Assembly (NCBI GenBank): GCA_934538895.1
Contig: CAKTCH010000083.1
Location: 1-6,859 of the forward strand
Source of the DNA: an uncultured Alphaproteobacteria bacterium
Lineage (GTDB): Bacteria; Pseudomonadota; Alphaproteobacteria; Micavibrionales; Micavibrionaceae
Length of the DNA: 6,859 nucleotides
Reading direction: 5' to 3'
Shown here: positions 1 to 5,319 of the stretch, piece by piece
Numbering within the stretch: position 1 is the stretch's first letter
How the letters are laid out: every line of letters starts with the position of its first letter
Translations under genes and position numbers: made by a program
The notes under the pieces: generated by a model
The model's database searches: none
Told to the model about the DNA's origin: nothing
Seen by the model: the letters and a program-made list of their open reading frames with translations, nothing else

Positions 1-58
1 CGAGGGATCTTATCAAGTTTAAACCGGGTCAGATCCCTCGGCTGCGCTCGGGATGACG
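1..58. repeat. Inverted pair of REP-like palindromic repeats, cut by the window edge
   Basis: Bases 1-10 (cgagggatct) are the exact reverse complement of bases 31-40 (agatccctcg), separated by 20 nt. The right-hand unit continues to about base 58 and is itself imperfectly palindromic, with outer arms atccc and gggat around a GC-rich centre. The unit resembles a short extragenic repeat family (agatccctcg...cgggatgac) that recurs in intergenic regions of many bacteria. The left unit is probably the second member of an inverted pair and continues upstream of the window. Such elements usually lie between transcription units and can fold into hairpins in the transcript. Confidence 0.6.
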
Positions 59-355
59 GGCTTGTGCAAGGGTCGTCGTGATCGTCGTGTACGCCGTGTT
101 CATGAATTAATCTTCAGGCCCGCCCCTGAAAGTCCCTATACCCCCCGGCTTTGCGCTGACGGAATGACTGAGCAGGCCTGTTCCTTGAAACCGGCTGCTT
201 TTAGGCCGATTTTCCTTGCAATCCCCCTCTCAAATCGCTAGTTTGCCGCGTCTTCCGGAATGGTTCCGGGGGATATTGTGGAAGGCCGTGCTGAAAGCCT
301 GAAGTCCATTCAGCCGCCGCACCACGAGCCTCTTTCTTTGTTTCTGGAGGTTAAC
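59..355 (+). other. Non-coding region and leader upstream of rplK
   Basis: No convincing gene lies here: the 62-codon frame at 53-241 has no ribosome binding site and an Arg/Pro-rich composition typical of chance frames. A short tandem repeat (tcgtcgtg at 73-80 and again at 82-89) and two small hairpins nearer rplK are visible. Promoter candidates are all weak. The best are TTGAAA at 185-190 with gatttt at 208-213, and TTGCAA at 216-221 with tagttt at 239-244, both with a 17-nt spacer. The true start of rplK transcription cannot be fixed from sequence, and transcription may also enter from upstream. Confidence 0.5.
255..314 (+). promoter_or_regulatory. Hairpin-forming rplK leader, possible L1 autoregulatory site
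   Basis: Two perfect 6-bp inverted repeats lie in the last 100 bases before rplK: ccggaa (255-260) with ttccgg (264-269), loop 3 nt, and gctgaa (290-295) with ttcagc (309-314), loop 13 nt. In E. coli, L1 represses the rplKA mRNA by binding a leader structure that mimics its 23S rRNA site. The position fits, but I cannot match a defined L1 motif, so the regulatory role is inference. Confidence 0.3.
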
Positions 356-787
356 ATGGCAAAGAAAATTACCGGATATATCAATCTGATTATCCCGGCG
401 GGTTCCGCGAACCCGTCACCGCCGATCGGTCCCGCATTGGGCCAGCACGGCGTCAACATCATGGAATTCTGCAAGGCTTTCAACGCCAAAACGGAAAAAA
501 TGACCAAGGGGATGCCGATTCCTGTGGTGATCACGGTTCACGAAGACCGTTCCTTCACCTTCATCATGAAGCAGCCGCCGAACACCTACTGGATCAAGGA
601 AGCGATCAAGCTCAAGAGCGGTTCCAAACTGCCCGGACGCGACATCGTCGGCCATATCACGACGAAGCAGCTGCGTGAAATCGCCGAACAGAAAATCGTG
701 GACATGAACGCAAACGACCTCGACGCCGCCGTGAAGATCCTTGCGGGTTCTGCACGTTCCATGGGCCTCGAAGTAAGGGAGGGCTAA
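356..787 (+). CDS. rplK: 50S ribosomal protein L11
   Basis: Encodes ribosomal protein L11 (143 aa; the family is usually about 140-145). It binds the GTPase-associated region of 23S rRNA at the base of the L7/L12 stalk and takes part in factor-dependent GTP hydrolysis and RelA activation. The N-terminal domain carries the conserved proline-rich segment PSPP (residues 20-23) followed by GPALGQHG (25-32) and NIMEFCKAFNA. The C-terminal RNA-binding domain ends with the typical AGSARSMGLEV. I chose the ATG at 356 because GGAGG (346-350) lies 5 nt upstream and the protein then begins MAKKITGYI, as in homologues; the frame is open back to 260, but that would add 32 unrelated residues. rplA follows after only 4 nt, so the two are almost certainly co-transcribed and translationally coupled. 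Confidence 0.98.
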   Translation: MAKKITGYINLIIPAGSANPSPPIGPALGQHGVNIMEFCKAFNAKTEKMTKGMPIPVVITVHEDRSFTFIMKQPPNTYWIKEAIKLKSGSKLPGRDIVGHITTKQLREIAEQKIVDMNANDLDAAVKILAGSARSMGLEVREG

Positions 788-791
788 GATC

Positions 792-1496
792 ATGGCTTTT
801 ATCGGTAAGAAAACCAAAGCGATCAGCGCGAAAGTCGACCGTACGAAACTGTACGGCGTGGAAGAAGCCGTGGCGCTGCTGAAAGACGCCGCGAAAGTGC
901 GTAAATTCGATGAAACCATCGAAATCGCGCTGAACCTCGGCATCGATCCGCGTCACGCCGACCAGGCCGTGCGCGGCATGGTGTCCCTGCCGCACGGCAC
1001 GGGCGCGAAGCTGCGCGTCGCCGTGTTCGCGAAAGACGCGAAAGCGGAAGAAGCCCTGAAAGCCGGTGCCGACATCGTCGGCGCGGAAGATCTGGCGGAA
1101 AAAGTGCAGAAGGGCGAAATCAACTTCGACCGCTGCATCGCGACCCCGGACATGATGCCGCTGCTGGGCCGTCTCGGTAAAGTCCTCGGCCCTCGCGGCC
1201 TGATGCCGAACCCGAAACTGGGCACGGTGACGATGGATGTAAAATCCGCCGTTGAAACCGCCAAGGCCGGCGCGATCGAATTCCGCGCGGAAAAGGCCGG
1301 TATCATCCACGCCGGTGTGGGTAAGGCGTCCTTCGCCGATAAAGCGCTGGTGGAAAACATCGTCGCTTTCATCGACGCGATCAACAAAGCCAAGCCGTCG
1401 GGCGTGAAAGGCACCTACATGAAGAAGGCTTCCCTGTCTTCGACCATGGGTCCGGGCCTGAAACTCGATCTGGCCGCCACCGGCAAAGCCGCGTAA
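792..1496 (+). CDS. rplA: 50S ribosomal protein L1
   Basis: Encodes ribosomal protein L1 (234 aa, normal length). It binds 23S rRNA helices 76-78, forms the L1 stalk that moves with deacylated tRNA at the E site, and in many bacteria represses its own operon. Diagnostic segments are FDETIEIALNLGIDPRHADQ (residues 39-58), GRLGKVLGPRGLMPNPKLGT (126-145), EFRAEKAGIIHAGVGK (163-178) and GTYMKKASLSSTMGPG (207-222). The Shine-Dalgarno sequence (aagggaggg, 775-783) lies inside the last codons of rplK, 8 nt before the ATG, which favours coupled translation. An intrinsic terminator begins 23 nt after the stop, so rplKA ends here and does not run on into rplJ as in some relatives. Confidence 0.98.
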   Translation: MAFIGKKTKAISAKVDRTKLYGVEEAVALLKDAAKVRKFDETIEIALNLGIDPRHADQAVRGMVSLPHGTGAKLRVAVFAKDAKAEEALKAGADIVGAEDLAEKVQKGEINFDRCIATPDMMPLLGRLGKVLGPRGLMPNPKLGTVTMDVKSAVETAKAGAIEFRAEKAGIIHAGVGKASFADKALVENIVAFIDAINKAKPSGVKGTYMKKASLSSTMGPGLKLDLAATGKAA

Positions 1497-1519
1497 GCGG
1501 CGGTCCCGCAAGCTGTTTG

Positions 1520-1554
1520 AAACCCCGGCCCCGGTAACAGGGCCGGGGTTTTTT
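1520..1554 (+). terminator. Intrinsic terminator of rplKA
   Basis: A perfect 11-bp GC-rich stem, aaccccggccc (1521-1531) with gggccggggtt (1540-1550), closes an 8-nt loop and extends by a further A-T pair (1520 with 1551). It runs straight into a T-tract at 1549-1554. This is a textbook Rho-independent terminator and separates rplKA from the membrane-protein gene that follows. Confidence 0.93.
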
Positions 1555-1599
1555 CCGGCCCCCGCAGGCGGGAAACATGCGAATCCCGATTTTAAGCCC

Positions 1600-1629
1600 T
1601 TCAAATCCCTGAGAATTCCGGTTTACAAT
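1600..1629 (+). promoter_or_regulatory. Candidate promoter for the membrane-protein gene
   Basis: TACAAT at 1624-1629 is a good -10 element (5 of 6 bases). A weak -35, ttcaaa (1600-1605), lies 18 nt upstream. It sits after the rplA terminator and about 35 nt before the start codon at 1665, so a promoter is needed about here; the exact elements are uncertain. Confidence 0.4.
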
Positions 1630-1664
1630 AGCCGCAGTTTTTTTTAGGGAAGGAGAGCCTATTC

Positions 1665-2501
1665 ATGAACTGGGCGCTTTACGCACTGCTCCACAGTCTG
1701 TGCCGGGCTTTCTTCGTCGAAACCAACCGCGTATACAAGATCGACAGTTGGCACCTGACGTTCCTTCAGGCGCTGTTCGGTTTTATCGTGCTGCTGCCTT
1801 TCACGCCGTTCATGCACTGGCCCGCGGACCCGCGTTTTTATTTCGCGGGCGTGGTCGTGGCGCTGATTACCGCCGTCGGCTACATGATCCAGCTCGGCCT
1901 CGCCGCGCAAAAGACGGGCCGCGTCTCCGGCATGTATATGCCGCTGGAAGCAGTGGCCGCCACGGTGGTCTGGATTCTGGTGATGCCCGCGGCGCTGGAA
2001 CTGCACGCGCAGAATCTGCTGCTGTCCCTCGGCGTGGCGGCAGCGCTGGCGCTGACCACCTACGGCATGGCCCGCATCCGCCGGAGCGACCTGACATGGC
2101 CGACTTTTCTGGTCGTGGCGCCCGTGGGCGTGACCTATGCCGTCTCGGGTATCGCCACCAAGATCGTCATGCCGGAAACGGCCATCATCCCCACGGTGCT
2201 GACCTACAGCTTCGTGGGCTTCACCACCATGACGCTGGTGCTGGGGGCGGTCCTGCTCGGCAAGAAAAAGGCCGGGCGCGCCATGCTTTCAAAACACGCG
2301 CTACGCGGCGGGCTGCTCACCGGCGCTTTCTCCGTGGTCGGGTCGCTGGGCTATGTCAGCATCATGGCGATGATGCTTCCCGTGTGGCTGCTGCTCTTCC
2401 ACAAGGCGATGGGCGCCGAAGACCAGGCCGCCAAAGGCCCCGCCGCGCTCCTGGCTTGCGGCGTCGTTCTATTGCTCGCCGCAACCTCTGCCTTCTCATA
2501 A
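1665..2501 (+). CDS. EamA/DMT-superfamily membrane protein
   Basis: A 278-aa, strongly hydrophobic inner-membrane protein with roughly nine to ten predicted membrane segments, around residues 3-18, 33-50, 58-80, 87-108, 117-135, 146-166, 174-198, 214-246 and 258-276. Two similar halves are joined by a short basic stretch (ARIRRSDLT, 136-144), which is the layout of EamA-type drug/metabolite transporters. The second half contains the segment MMLPVWLLLFHKAMGAEDQ, where a family-like pattern (proline-tryptophan in a late helix, then a charged loop) is visible. The substrate cannot be inferred. The start is supported by agggaaggag (1646-1655), 9 nt before the ATG. The gene is an unusual insertion between rplA and rplJ. 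It follows a terminator and has no clear terminator of its own, so transcripts may read into the rplJ leader. An overlapping frame (1700-2533) is an Arg/His-rich shadow. Confidence 0.78.
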   Translation: MNWALYALLHSLCRAFFVETNRVYKIDSWHLTFLQALFGFIVLLPFTPFMHWPADPRFYFAGVVVALITAVGYMIQLGLAAQKTGRVSGMYMPLEAVAATVVWILVMPAALELHAQNLLLSLGVAAALALTTYGMARIRRSDLTWPTFLVVAPVGVTYAVSGIATKIVMPETAIIPTVLTYSFVGFTTMTLVLGAVLLGKKKAGRAMLSKHALRGGLLTGAFSVVGSLGYVSIMAMMLPVWLLLFHKAMGAEDQAAKGPAALLACGVVLLLAATSAFS

Positions 2502-2555
2502 GGCATCCCCCAACCATCGATTTCCGGCCATAAGCCCTGTTTACCCGAATAAGGC

Positions 2556-2585
2556 TTGACTCAGGGGCGGCACTGCCTCTATAAC
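2556..2585 (+). promoter_or_regulatory. Sigma70-type promoter of rplJL
   Basis: TTGACT (2556-2561) and TATAAC (2580-2585) are separated by 18 nt; each matches the consensus at 5 of 6 positions. Transcription would begin near 2591-2593, just before the first hairpin of the leader RNA. This leaves a leader of about 210 nt ahead of rplJ. Confidence 0.8.
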
Positions 2586-2591
2586 AACCCG

Positions 2592-2760
2592 GCTTGAAGG
2601 GTCCGCCCTTCATGCGCTGTCCAAGACTACAGGGGAGCCGGCGGCTCGTAAGTCCTGTATAGACGGAAAACAACGAAAATACCGCGTGCCATGCGCATGA
2701 TGCACCGGTTCGTTTTTCCCGCGATTTTGGACAGGATGGGTTCGAACCCGTCCTTTTTTA
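2592..2760 (+). ncRNA. L10-leader-like cis-regulatory RNA of rplJL
   Basis: A structured 5' leader lies where L10-leader RNAs are known. Visible helices, in order: gaaggg/cccttc (2596-2601 with 2606-2611); a central arm with gtc/gac (2619-2621 with 2662-2664), tacagg/cctgta (2628-2633 with 2654-2659) and an apical gagcc/ggctc (2635-2639 with 2643-2647), with the asymmetric internal loop gtaagt (2648-2653) on its 3' side; a bulged hairpin 2681-2709 followed by T's; and finally an intrinsic terminator. In known L10 leaders, the L10-L7/L12 complex binds the central arm through a kink-turn-like internal loop and represses rplJL. In E. coli this acts on translation, in B. subtilis by transcription attenuation. 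The terminal hairpin here favours attenuation. Confidence 0.75.
2733..2759 (+). terminator. Attenuator-like intrinsic terminator just before rplJ
   Basis: A 9-bp stem (2733-2741 with 2746-2754, one G-U pair) closes a tcga tetraloop and is followed by six T's (2754-2759). It lies downstream of the rplJL promoter and 41 nt upstream of the rplJ start codon, so it must be conditional or leaky. Its 5' strand (acaggat, 2731-2737) can instead pair with gtcctgt (2652-2658) of the central leader arm. Confidence 0.8.
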
Positions 2761-2800
2761 TTGGAATTTTTTAGAGTTGGTTTTGAAGGAGAAAGAAACC

Positions 2801-3304
2801 ATGGCTGAACAAAAGAAAGCACATATCGCCAAAGCGGAGAAAGTCTCCGCCGTCGCGGATCGTCTGGCCAAGGCTGAACTGGTCATCCTGACCCGTAACA
2901 AAGGCCTGACCCACGTAATGGACCGCGAACTGCGCAACAACCTGCGTAAAGAAGGCGCCACCTTCGGCGTCGAGAAAAACACGCTGGTCGCCCGCGCGCT
3001 GAAGGGCACAAAGTTCGAACATCTGTCCGACAAGCTCTCCGGCCCGATCGGCATCGCGATCTCCGAAGACCCGATGGCGGCGGCCCGCGTCGTGTACGAC
3101 TTCGCGAAAAAGAACGACAAACTTGAAATCGTCGGCGGCGCTTCCGGTGCCGAAGCGCTCGATCTCGAGAAAATCAAATTCCTCGCCCTGCTCCCGACCA
3201 TGGATCAGCTGCGTGGCAAGATTGTCGGCATCCTGCAGGCGCCGGGTGCGCAACTGGCGCGTCTGGCGAATGCCTACGCGACCAAAGACCAACCTTCCGC
3301 TTAA
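2801..3304 (+). CDS. rplJ: 50S ribosomal protein L10
   Basis: Encodes ribosomal protein L10 (167 aa; the family is about 165-175). It anchors L7/L12 dimers to the 50S subunit at the base of the stalk, and with them it represses its own mRNA. Recognisable features are the rRNA-binding N-terminal domain with LVILTRNKGLT (27-37), ELRNNLRKEGATFGVEKNTL (43-62), GPIGIAISEDPMAAARVVYD (81-100) and KLEIVGG (107-113). A C-terminal helix (about 145-162) carries the L7/L12 contact. The start is the ATG at 2801 with gaaggag (2785-2791) 9 nt upstream; a TTG at 2777 in frame would overlap the ribosome binding site and is not needed. rplL follows after 51 nt with no terminator between. Confidence 0.98.
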   Translation: MAEQKKAHIAKAEKVSAVADRLAKAELVILTRNKGLTHVMDRELRNNLRKEGATFGVEKNTLVARALKGTKFEHLSDKLSGPIGIAISEDPMAAARVVYDFAKKNDKLEIVGGASGAEALDLEKIKFLALLPTMDQLRGKIVGILQAPGAQLARLANAYATKDQPSA

Positions 3305-3355
3305 TTTTTATACTGAAAACGAATACAGCTTTTTACACTTAAAAGGAGAACGAAA

Positions 3356-3718
<363 letters not shown>

Positions 3719-3726
3719 GCGAAATC

Positions 3727-3748
3727 TTCCGGGCTGAAACTCCCGGAA
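3727..3748 (+). other. Hairpin in the rplL 3' untranslated region
   Basis: ttccggg (3727-3733) and cccggaa (3742-3748) form a perfect 7-bp stem with an 8-nt loop. No T-tract follows, so it is not itself an intrinsic terminator. It could stabilise or mark the 3' end of the rplJL transcript for processing, ahead of the real terminator. Confidence 0.45.
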
Positions 3749-3764
3749 TGAGGATTCCCGAATT

Positions 3765-3796
3765 AAACGGCCCGCCTTCTCATGGCGGGCCGTTTT
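3765..3796 (+). terminator. Intrinsic terminator of rplJL
   Basis: A perfect 12-bp stem, aaacggcccgcc (3765-3776) with ggcgggccgttt (3784-3795), closes a 7-nt loop and ends in TTTT (3793-3796). It lies 46 nt after the rplL stop and separates rplJL from the inserted pair and rpoB. Confidence 0.93.
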
Positions 3797-3819
3797 ATCT
3801 TGCCCCGCCCAGAAAAAAT

Positions 3820-3846
3820 TTGACAAGGCGGCCTATCCCGTTTAAT
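3820..3846 (+). promoter_or_regulatory. Candidate promoter of the inserted gene pair
   Basis: A perfect TTGACA (3820-3825) is followed by TTTAAT (3841-3846), which matches the -10 consensus at 5 of 6 positions. The spacer is 15 nt (16 nt if ttaatc is used), shorter than ideal. It lies just after the rplL terminator and 34 nt before the next start codon. Confidence 0.5.
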
Positions 3847-3879
3847 CGTTGTCATAACTTATAAAAAGGGAGGATTATC

Positions 3880-4332
3880 ATGGCGTCCAAATTAAAAAAA
3901 GCGGCAATTGTTCTGAGTATGGCCTTTATGGCTGTCGCCATACCGGCGGCAGGTTTCTTGATCGAATCCACCCTGGAAGCCGACTCTCTCGTCAACCAAA
4001 AGCGCGACAAAATATCGGCGGCCTTTAAAAAGGGTGGGTTTCAGGATGAAAAAACCGTAACCTTTGCGGAGCAATATCAAAACTGCCTGGAAGTGAGGGC
4101 TATTCCCGCTGCGGCTGCCGCCAGCACATTCGAAAAATGGTCGCAGCGGCTTTCTTTTTGGCCGACCGCCGCGCGTGAGTTGAAAGGTTCTGCCATGGAA
4201 TACGGCACGTTGGCTCAGAAGAGCGAGTTTGAATGTCTCCGCCAGGCCATGGATTCTGCCCTGTCGCCCCAATCCCCGTTCGAAATTCCCCCGGTCCCCC
4301 GCCGCCAGCCCAAACGGGATTACAACGCTTAA
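3880..4332 (+). CDS. Small exported or membrane-anchored protein of unknown function
   Basis: I do not recognise this 150-aa protein. It begins with a basic stretch (MASKLKK) and a hydrophobic segment (about residues 8-28, ending IPAAGFLI), which reads as a signal peptide or single membrane anchor, so the rest is probably periplasmic or exported. The mature part is mostly hydrophilic and probably helical, with exactly two cysteines (69 and 119) that could form a disulfide bond. The end is proline- and arginine-rich (PPVPRRQPKRDYNA). The start has an excellent ribosome binding site (aagggagg, 3866-3873; 6 nt spacing). The Imm42-type gene begins 24 nt after its stop, so the two are likely one operon. 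Being the partner of an immunity protein raises the possibility of a small exported toxin or an accessory factor, but nothing in the sequence proves it. Confidence 0.75.
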   Translation: MASKLKKAAIVLSMAFMAVAIPAAGFLIESTLEADSLVNQKRDKISAAFKKGGFQDEKTVTFAEQYQNCLEVRAIPAAAAASTFEKWSQRLSFWPTAARELKGSAMEYGTLAQKSEFECLRQAMDSALSPQSPFEIPPVPRRQPKRDYNA

Positions 4333-4356
4333 AGGCTGGTATATGAAGGGCAAACG

Positions 4357-4932
4357 ATGCTCGTGGGAGATCCTGAAGAATTTGCGGTTGAATCGCTTAT
4401 CTCGAAAGCCTGCGAACGCTTAAGTTTCAGAGGCCTTGGTTTCTTTGCCATTCATATAAAAAATACGACTTTTGGAATAAGGGAACCGGATGCGACGATG
4501 CTGGCTTGCTCTCTTGATGAGGTAAACCGGCGCATAGCTGCGCGTGGGCAACACCGGGTAAGCTTTTGTGCCGAGCCGGATGCCGCGCAAATCGCACGGG
4601 TATTTCATCAGTCGCAATACGGCGCTGCCTGCGCTCCGGACCATTATTTCGGTCTGTCTGCTTGTGAATTTGAAGAGCAGGTGACGGCAGGGAAAATTGT
4701 CTGGGCGCCGGATGGTGACGAAGCCTTTGATGATGGAAGCTATGTGTTGCAGTTCGACGTCGGCAACAAAGTGCGATTAATAGGATTTAGAAGCGCGGAA
4801 CAGGTGCATGGTGATATCTCGTCTCTCGCAGACATCTGGATGGAGGCCGATAATTATTATGATGTCCTGAGAGAATGGCAGCGCAGTTTTTTGCTGGAAT
4901 GGCAGGAAATGCCGAAAGAGGCTGATGAATAA
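4357..4932 (+). CDS. Immunity protein 42 (Imm42) family protein
   Basis: A 191-aa soluble, acidic protein without signal peptide or membrane segment. It resembles the Imm42 family: it starts MLVGDPEEFA (1-10) and has GFFAIHI and FGIREPDATMLA in the first third. The best-known block is VWAPDGDEAFDDGSYVLQFD (115-134), followed by VRLIGFR (139-145) and a C-terminal helical part with tryptophans. Imm42 proteins are predicted cytoplasmic antitoxins that neutralise toxin domains of polymorphic or contact-dependent competition systems. The assignment rests on remembered family patterns, not on a search. The ATG at 4357 has aaggg (4346-4350) 6 nt upstream. The upstream neighbour is a small exported unknown, and no large toxin with a polymorphic C-terminus is in the window, so this may be an orphan immunity gene. 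Base composition is more A+T-rich than the ribosomal genes (4441-4500 has 23 of 60 G+C, against 43 of 60 at 1141-1200), which suggests acquisition by transfer. Confidence 0.78.
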   Translation: MLVGDPEEFAVESLISKACERLSFRGLGFFAIHIKNTTFGIREPDATMLACSLDEVNRRIAARGQHRVSFCAEPDAAQIARVFHQSQYGAACAPDHYFGLSACEFEEQVTAGKIVWAPDGDEAFDDGSYVLQFDVGNKVRLIGFRSAEQVHGDISSLADIWMEADNYYDVLREWQRSFLLEWQEMPKEADE

Positions 4933-5184
4933 AATTAGGCGCGGAATTCATGATTGATTGATTTACGAACATGGCGCGCACAAAGCTCGCAACGAAATCC
5001 GGCTGATGCCGTCAATCTGTACATCGCCGAGGGGGCTTAAAGTCGGCCATCTACGCTACCTTCAGAAGGGTAATTAGCCTTTCAAGTCCTAATAATTATG
5101 AAAATAAATAAAATATTGTGGATAATCTATCTATCCGATTCTTTCCACAGGGATTTTTCTTGAAATCCCCGGAATCAAAATTAC
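4933..5184. other. Non-coding A+T-rich region between the Imm42 gene and the rpoB promoter
   Basis: No supported gene is present. Short frames exist (a TTG-started 39-codon frame at 4958-5077 and a 21-codon ATG frame at 5098-5163), but neither has a ribosome binding site. There is no clear terminator after the Imm42 gene. The strip 5090-5130 is strongly A+T-rich and holds a DnaA-box match. The mixture of short open frames could be the eroded remains of transferred DNA, which cannot be decided here. Confidence 0.5.
5117..5149. promoter_or_regulatory. Perfect DnaA-box 9-mer with an inverted near-match
   Basis: Bases 5117-5125 (tgtggataa) are the reverse complement of TTATCCACA, the consensus DnaA box. 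A second, inverted near-match, ctttccaca (5141-5149), fits TTWTNCACA except at its first base. The two give an inverted repeat tgtgga...tccaca. The pair lies next to an A+T-rich strip, 60 nt upstream of the rpoB -35 element. Function as a DnaA-controlled site is inference. Confidence 0.4.
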
Positions 5185-5213
5185 TTGACTCTCGGCTCCC
5201 GGTTCGGCATAAA
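5185..5213 (+). promoter_or_regulatory. Candidate rpoB promoter
   Basis: TTGACT (5185-5190; 5 of 6) and CATAAA (5208-5213; 4 of 6) are separated by the optimal 17 nt. Transcription would begin near 5220, giving a leader of about 187 nt. A 7-bp inverted repeat, tcccggt (5197-5203) with accggga (5227-5233), brackets the -10 element. Confidence 0.65.
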
Positions 5214-5319
5214 GCCCCTGCGAAAGACCGGGAAAAGCGTGACTGCAGCTAAGCCGCAAAAGAGATAAACTACTGATTTAACACCGTTTTTAGTGACCCT
5301 GAATAGGGGCGCGCTAAAG

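Noticed and set aside
53..241. A 62-codon frame near the left edge
   Set aside because: There is no ribosome binding site, it begins inside the REP-like repeat, and the protein has no coherent features.
1..355. CRISPR array or tRNA gene in the upstream region
   Set aside because: No regularly spaced direct repeats and no tRNA cloverleaf or conserved T-arm sequence were found; the ttcgaa at 2741-2746 is likewise the loop of the attenuator and not a tRNA T-loop.
657..1604. A 315-codon minus-strand frame opposite rplA
   Set aside because: Its composition is dominated by Arg, Gly, Phe and His, it crosses the rplKA terminator, and the + strand is clearly L1.
1700..2533. A 277-codon + strand frame overlapping the transporter gene
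   Set aside because: The product is Arg/His/Pro-rich without membrane segments or motifs; the 1665-2501 frame has the ribosome binding site and a coherent membrane protein.
4971..5006. An 11-codon frame starting MARTK, superficially like a histone H3 tail
   Set aside because: Far too short, no ribosome binding site, and the resemblance stops after a few residues; chance.
4958..5077. A TTG-started 39-codon frame after the Imm42 gene (contains RGLKVGHLRYLQKGN)
   Set aside because: It has no ribosome binding site and no recognised family; it could be a remnant of a degraded gene, but that cannot be supported.
5090..5150. A replication origin
   Set aside because: Only one perfect DnaA box and one near-match are present, without a box cluster, 13-mers or origin-associated genes.
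5098..5163. A 21-codon ATG frame over the A+T-rich strip and DnaA box
   Set aside because: It lacks a ribosome binding site and ends before the rpoB promoter; composition simply reflects A+T-rich DNA.
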